Shown here in pieces: positions 61,448 through 64,000 of a stretch of 64,000 bases of DNA. The stretch lies in contig NZ_CP042476.1 of NCBI RefSeq assembly GCF_007993795.1, forward strand, positions 1 to 64,000, read 5' to 3'. How positions within the stretch are numbered: the first letter of the stretch is position 1; each line of letters starts with the position of its first letter. The notes beneath the pieces are model-generated. The model was not told where the DNA came from, ran no database searches, and was given only the letters and a program-made list of their open reading frames with translations. Position numbers and translations under genes: made by a program. The stretch is from Antarcticibacterium arcticum. Lineage in GTDB: Bacteria > Bacteroidota > Bacteroidia > Flavobacteriales > Flavobacteriaceae.

Positions 61448-62456
61448 AGGTCTTGTCTTTTTGCTTTTAGCAGTATTGCTTTCCTGTAATCCTTCTTCTC
61501 AGGTTAATGAGCAGGTATACCGGGGGGAGGCTCTTGGCACCACCTATCAGGTCAAATTTTTTCATACTGAAAAACTGGATCTGCAAAAAGGCCTTGATTC
61601 TATTTTTAAGGTGATCAACACTTCCATGAGCACCTATCAGGCAGATTCTGATATTTCCCGAATAAATTCCGGGGATACCACTATAGTTGTGGATGAAAAT
61701 TTCAGGGAAGTTTTTAATTATTCCCAGCAAATATTTAATGAAAGCAATGGGTTTTTTGACCCCACAGTAGGGAAATTGGTAAATGCCTATGGTTTTGGCC
61801 CGGAAGCCGGAAAGGTTCAATTAAGTAAAGAAATGCTGGATTCAATTAAACAATTCGTAGGTTTTCAAAAAGTGGAACTCACCCGGTCAAACCATATTAA
61901 AAAAGAGCATCCCGGGATATACTTAGATTTTAATGCCATTGCCAAAGGCTATACTGTTGATGTTATTGCACGTTACCTTGACAGTAAAAATGTAAATGAT
62001 TATTTGCTTGAATTGGGAGGGGAACTGGTAGCAAAAGGAGTGAACCAATATAAAGAAGAGGCCTGGGCAGTTGGAATAGATACCCCAATGGAGGAGGAAA
62101 GGGAGCGGGAACTATATGCCGCAGTTAAGTTAGAAAACAGGGCCATGGCTACCTCCGGCAATTACCGCAAGTTCCGGATAGATTCCTTGAGCGGGCAGCG
62201 GTTTGTACATACTATTAACCCTATAACAGGTTTTGCTGAAAAAAGCAATTTATTAAGCGCATCGGTCCTCGCTGAAAACTGCACCCTGGCAGATGGTTAT
62301 GCTACTGCATTTATGGCATTAGGTCTTGAAAAATCTATAGAAATGGCTCAAAAGCTCGAAAATGTAGAGGTGTACCTGATCTATACAGATGAAGAAAATA
62401 AGGTGAAAACATATATTACCCCGGGATTTGAAAGTTCCCTTCTTGCTGAAAATTAG
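61422..62456 (+). CDS. apbE: FAD:protein FMN transferase (ApbE), lipoprotein
   Basis: ApbE moves FMN from FAD onto Thr of SGAT-type motifs in the periplasmic parts of NqrB and NqrC, both encoded upstream. The start is placed at TTG 61422, giving LKAFRKYYKGLVFLLLAVLLSC with a lipobox (LLSC) and 344 aa. Family motifs are GEALGTTYQVKFF, STYQADSDISRIN, FDPTVGKLVNAYGFG, LDFNAIAKGYTVDVIA, LLELGGELVAKG, the flavin-site ATSGNYRKF and HTINPITG, and TLADGYATAFMALG. It is anchored in a membrane facing the periplasm. It overlaps the preceding small gene by 26 bases and ends one base from the convergent methyltransferase stop. Confidence 0.95.
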   Translation: MKAFRKYYKGLVFLLLAVLLSCNPSSQVNEQVYRGEALGTTYQVKFFHTEKLDLQKGLDSIFKVINTSMSTYQADSDISRINSGDTTIVVDENFREVFNYSQQIFNESNGFFDPTVGKLVNAYGFGPEAGKVQLSKEMLDSIKQFVGFQKVELTRSNHIKKEHPGIYLDFNAIAKGYTVDVIARYLDSKNVNDYLLELGGELVAKGVNQYKEEAWAVGIDTPMEEERERELYAAVKLENRAMATSGNYRKFRIDSLSGQRFVHTINPITGFAEKSNLLSASVLAENCTLADGYATAFMALGLEKSIEMAQKLENVEVYLIYTDEENKVKTYITPGFESSLLAEN

Positions 62457-62457
62457 A

Positions 62458-63219
62458 TTATTTCCGGCATACAGGGATGATCTCCCCTTGAGCTATCCTG
62501 TATTTATCTATTTCTTCTGCTGGGAGGGTTTTAGTGTAATCAACTTCCTCAACCTTAAACCCAATTTGTCGTAGCTTATTAAAGTAATCTTTTCCGTACA
62601 CCCTTACATGATCATATTGCCCAAAGATCTTCGCTCTTTCGGTTTTAGAGGTTATGCTGTTATCTTCGAAAGTTTTTTCGCGGGAAAGGTCCTGGGGTAT
62701 TTGTAAAATTGCAGTTCCCCGGGGCCGCAGTATCCTGTAAAGTTCCTGCATCGCCTTTGTGTCATCAGGAATGTGCTCTAACACGTGATTACAAAGGATG
62801 AAGTCATAACTGTTATCTTCAAAAGGAAGTTTCGTGATATCAGCTTTTACATCGGCGAGGGGAGAATTGAGATCAGTGGTGGTGTAGTCCAGATTCTTTA
62901 ACCTTCTGAAACGCTTATAGAATGCCTGTTCGGGTGCAAAATGGAGAACCTTAAGCTTATCTCTGAAGAATCCTGTTTCCCGCGCTAGATAAAGCCATAG
63001 GAGCCTGTGGCGTTCCAGCGAAAGGGTAGAAGGGGAGAGCACATTCTCCCGTTGGTTTTCATAGCCGTAAGGCAAAAATTTTCTAAAAGTTTTCCCGTCT
63101 ATGGGATCCTGGTATTTATTGCCTTTCAGGCTCAATTGCAAAAACGGCCTGGCCAGGTAGCTTAATTTAATTAACAGGGGACGGGGAATGGTATTGAGTA
63201 CTAATTTGAAGATTCTCAT
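62458..63219 (-). CDS. Class I SAM-dependent methyltransferase
   Basis: The 253-aa product has a basic N-terminal region (residues 1-85) and a class I core with VLHFAPEQAF, DYTTTDLNSPLADVKADITKLPFEDNSYDFILCNHVLEHIPDDTKAMQELYRILRPRGTAILQIP, which is the Methyltransf_11 pattern. A glycine-rich motif I is weak (HFAPE in place of GxGxG), a known variation. The substrate is unknown. It overlaps the HNH-like gene by four bases (ATGA) and belongs to the map operon. Confidence 0.88.
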   Translation of the reverse strand: MRIFKLVLNTIPRPLLIKLSYLARPFLQLSLKGNKYQDPIDGKTFRKFLPYGYENQRENVLSPSTLSLERHRLLWLYLARETGFFRDKLKVLHFAPEQAFYKRFRRLKNLDYTTTDLNSPLADVKADITKLPFEDNSYDFILCNHVLEHIPDDTKAMQELYRILRPRGTAILQIPQDLSREKTFEDNSITSKTERAKIFGQYDHVRVYGKDYFNKLRQIGFKVEEVDYTKTLPAEEIDKYRIAQGEIIPVCRK

Positions 63220-63779
63220 ACCTTTATATCACCCCAATTTTCACCAGATTTGATGCGGTATAACTGCATTTCAGAAACTCCAAATTGTTTTGCCAAAACC
63301 CTTATGCGGGTTTTTCGGTTGGGATCAAGCAATTTTTTCTTTAAAATTACCGCCTGTGCATAGGTGAGTTTTGAATAGGTGGTGATCTTTCTTAGTTTTC
63401 TTTTCAGTTTATTCTCCACCACGCTGGGGTTTCCAAACTGATGCCGGGTCCATTCTTCTTTATTTACCCAGGCAAGATTCTCTGCCTGGTTTTCGTGTTT
63501 ATTATAATTCTTATGGATTACATATTTCTCATCTTCCTTCCTTTCCAGGAACAACTCTGCAACCATTCGGTGAAAATAATAACTCTTATTCTTTCCGGAT
63601 TTCAACACCACCACAAAAGAGAGATAACCGGCAGTTTTACCTCCGGACAATAGTTCACCTTCAGGGTTTTTTACAAAACTTATTACCCTGCCCAGATTTG
63701 AAATTTTATATTTAAAGCGATCCTGCCAGATCTCCTTATATAAATGTTTCCAATGTTCCTGTCTAAAACTTTTGATCAT
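63216..63779 (-). CDS. NUMOD4/HNH-like DNA-binding protein
   Basis: The 187-aa product has a NUMOD4-like N-terminus (EIWQDRFKYKISNLGRVISF), an HNH_3-type segment (YYFHRMVAELFLERKEDEKYVIHKNYNKHENQAENLAWVN, residues about 65-105) and a C-terminal helix-turn-helix (RVLAKQFGVSEMQLYRIKSGENW). This is the architecture of HNH homing endonucleases. In the core, the first His is kept, but the usual D and one N of HxDGNxxNN appear changed. It sits in an operon, overlapping map (TAATG) and the methyltransferase (ATGA), with no intron or phage context. It is either an active nuclease or a domesticated regulator. Confidence 0.85.
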   Translation of the reverse strand: MIKSFRQEHWKHLYKEIWQDRFKYKISNLGRVISFVKNPEGELLSGGKTAGYLSFVVVLKSGKNKSYYFHRMVAELFLERKEDEKYVIHKNYNKHENQAENLAWVNKEEWTRHQFGNPSVVENKLKRKLRKITTYSKLTYAQAVILKKKLLDPNRKTRIRVLAKQFGVSEMQLYRIKSGENWGDIKV

Positions 63780-64000
63780 TATTTCTGTGCCCTGAAATTA
63801 TCTTCCTCGTCGCTCTGGATTCCCAGTGCTTCATATATATATTTAAAGGTAGAAAGCAGTTCGGGTTTCCCATCTACAATTGCCACATTGTGTTCAAAGT
63901 GAGCGCTGGGTTTCCCGTCGGCAGTAAGAATGGTCCATCCATCCTTTAATTGCTTAATACGTTTTGTACCCATATTGATCATGGGTTCAATTGCCACAAC
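63779..64000 (-). CDS. map: Methionine aminopeptidase, C-terminal part
   Basis: The gene enters from beyond the right edge; only the last 73 codons are visible. VAIEPMINMG holds one metal-binding Glu, and DGKPSAHFEHNVAIVDGKPELL holds the last metal ligand Glu of the family. The enzyme removes the N-terminal Met from new proteins. The frame runs to base 64000 with Val codons and no start. It overlaps the next gene by one base. Confidence 0.93.
   Translation of the reverse strand, partial: VVAIEPMINMGTKRIKQLKDGWTILTADGKPSAHFEHNVAIVDGKPELLSTFKYIYEALGIQSDEEDNFRAQK

Overview
The window looks like chromosomal DNA of a gliding/adhesive marine-type Flavobacteriaceae (Bacteroidota), in the general neighbourhood of Gramella/Christiangramia or Salegentibacter. 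That placement is inference from protein character, not from a search. Evidence: type IX secretion system (T9SS) C-terminal sorting domains on three giant surface proteins, a PorT-like and a Plug-like T9SS component, a short RpoD lacking region 1.1, a zinc-ribbon-less AccD, a Na+-NQR operon with ApbE, and many promoters with the Bacteroidota -7 box TAnnTTTG. No tRNA, rRNA, CRISPR array, insertion sequence or prophage was recognised.

Layout. 1-4641: 3' part of a giant repeat adhesin (12 x 246-bp repeats plus 240-bp repeats). 4858-5220: unknown small protein. 5304-9709 (minus): SDR protein, frameshifted phytoene-dehydrogenase-like oxidoreductase and BLUF photoreceptor, then rpe and a YpdA/Bdr-like reductase. 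9956-16029 (minus): housekeeping genes rpoD, pnp, rpsO, accD and fbaA. 16082-20925: TamL-like barrel lipoprotein, TrmH-like methyltransferase, PorT and UbiE/MenG. 21061-26326 (plus): trkA-trkH and a class A penicillin-binding protein. 26471-31819: aminotransferase, fatty-acid desaturase, frameshifted rsmG, DUF892 ferritin-like protein and a FAD-Rieske oxidoreductase. 31876-49141 (minus): two giant paralogous T9SS surface proteins (2461 and 3243 aa). 49461-54711: pruA, NRDE protein, apaG, DUF3667 and T9SS Plug. 54966-62456 (plus): nqrABCDEF, a small unknown protein and apbE. 62458-64000 (minus): map (partial), a NUMOD4/HNH-like protein and a methyltransferase.

Themes. (1) Secreted adhesins together with parts of the machinery that exports them: PorT and Plug are both here, and all three giants end in a sorting domain. 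Their repeats look recently amplified, and one carries 25 uninterrupted GAA codons before its sorting domain. (2) Respiration: Nqr, its flavin-inserting enzyme ApbE, and menaquinone methylation by UbiE/MenG. (3) A blue-light/redox operon (SDR, FAD oxidoreductase, BLUF). (4) Two genes, the oxidoreductase and rsmG, are each exactly one base short in a G/C run. They are either slippage alleles or sequence errors. I see no clear-cut new defence or metabolic system. The most unusual items are the light/redox operon, the rsmG G-tract, the hypermutable adhesin repeats, and a stand-alone HNH/helix-turn-helix protein in the map operon.
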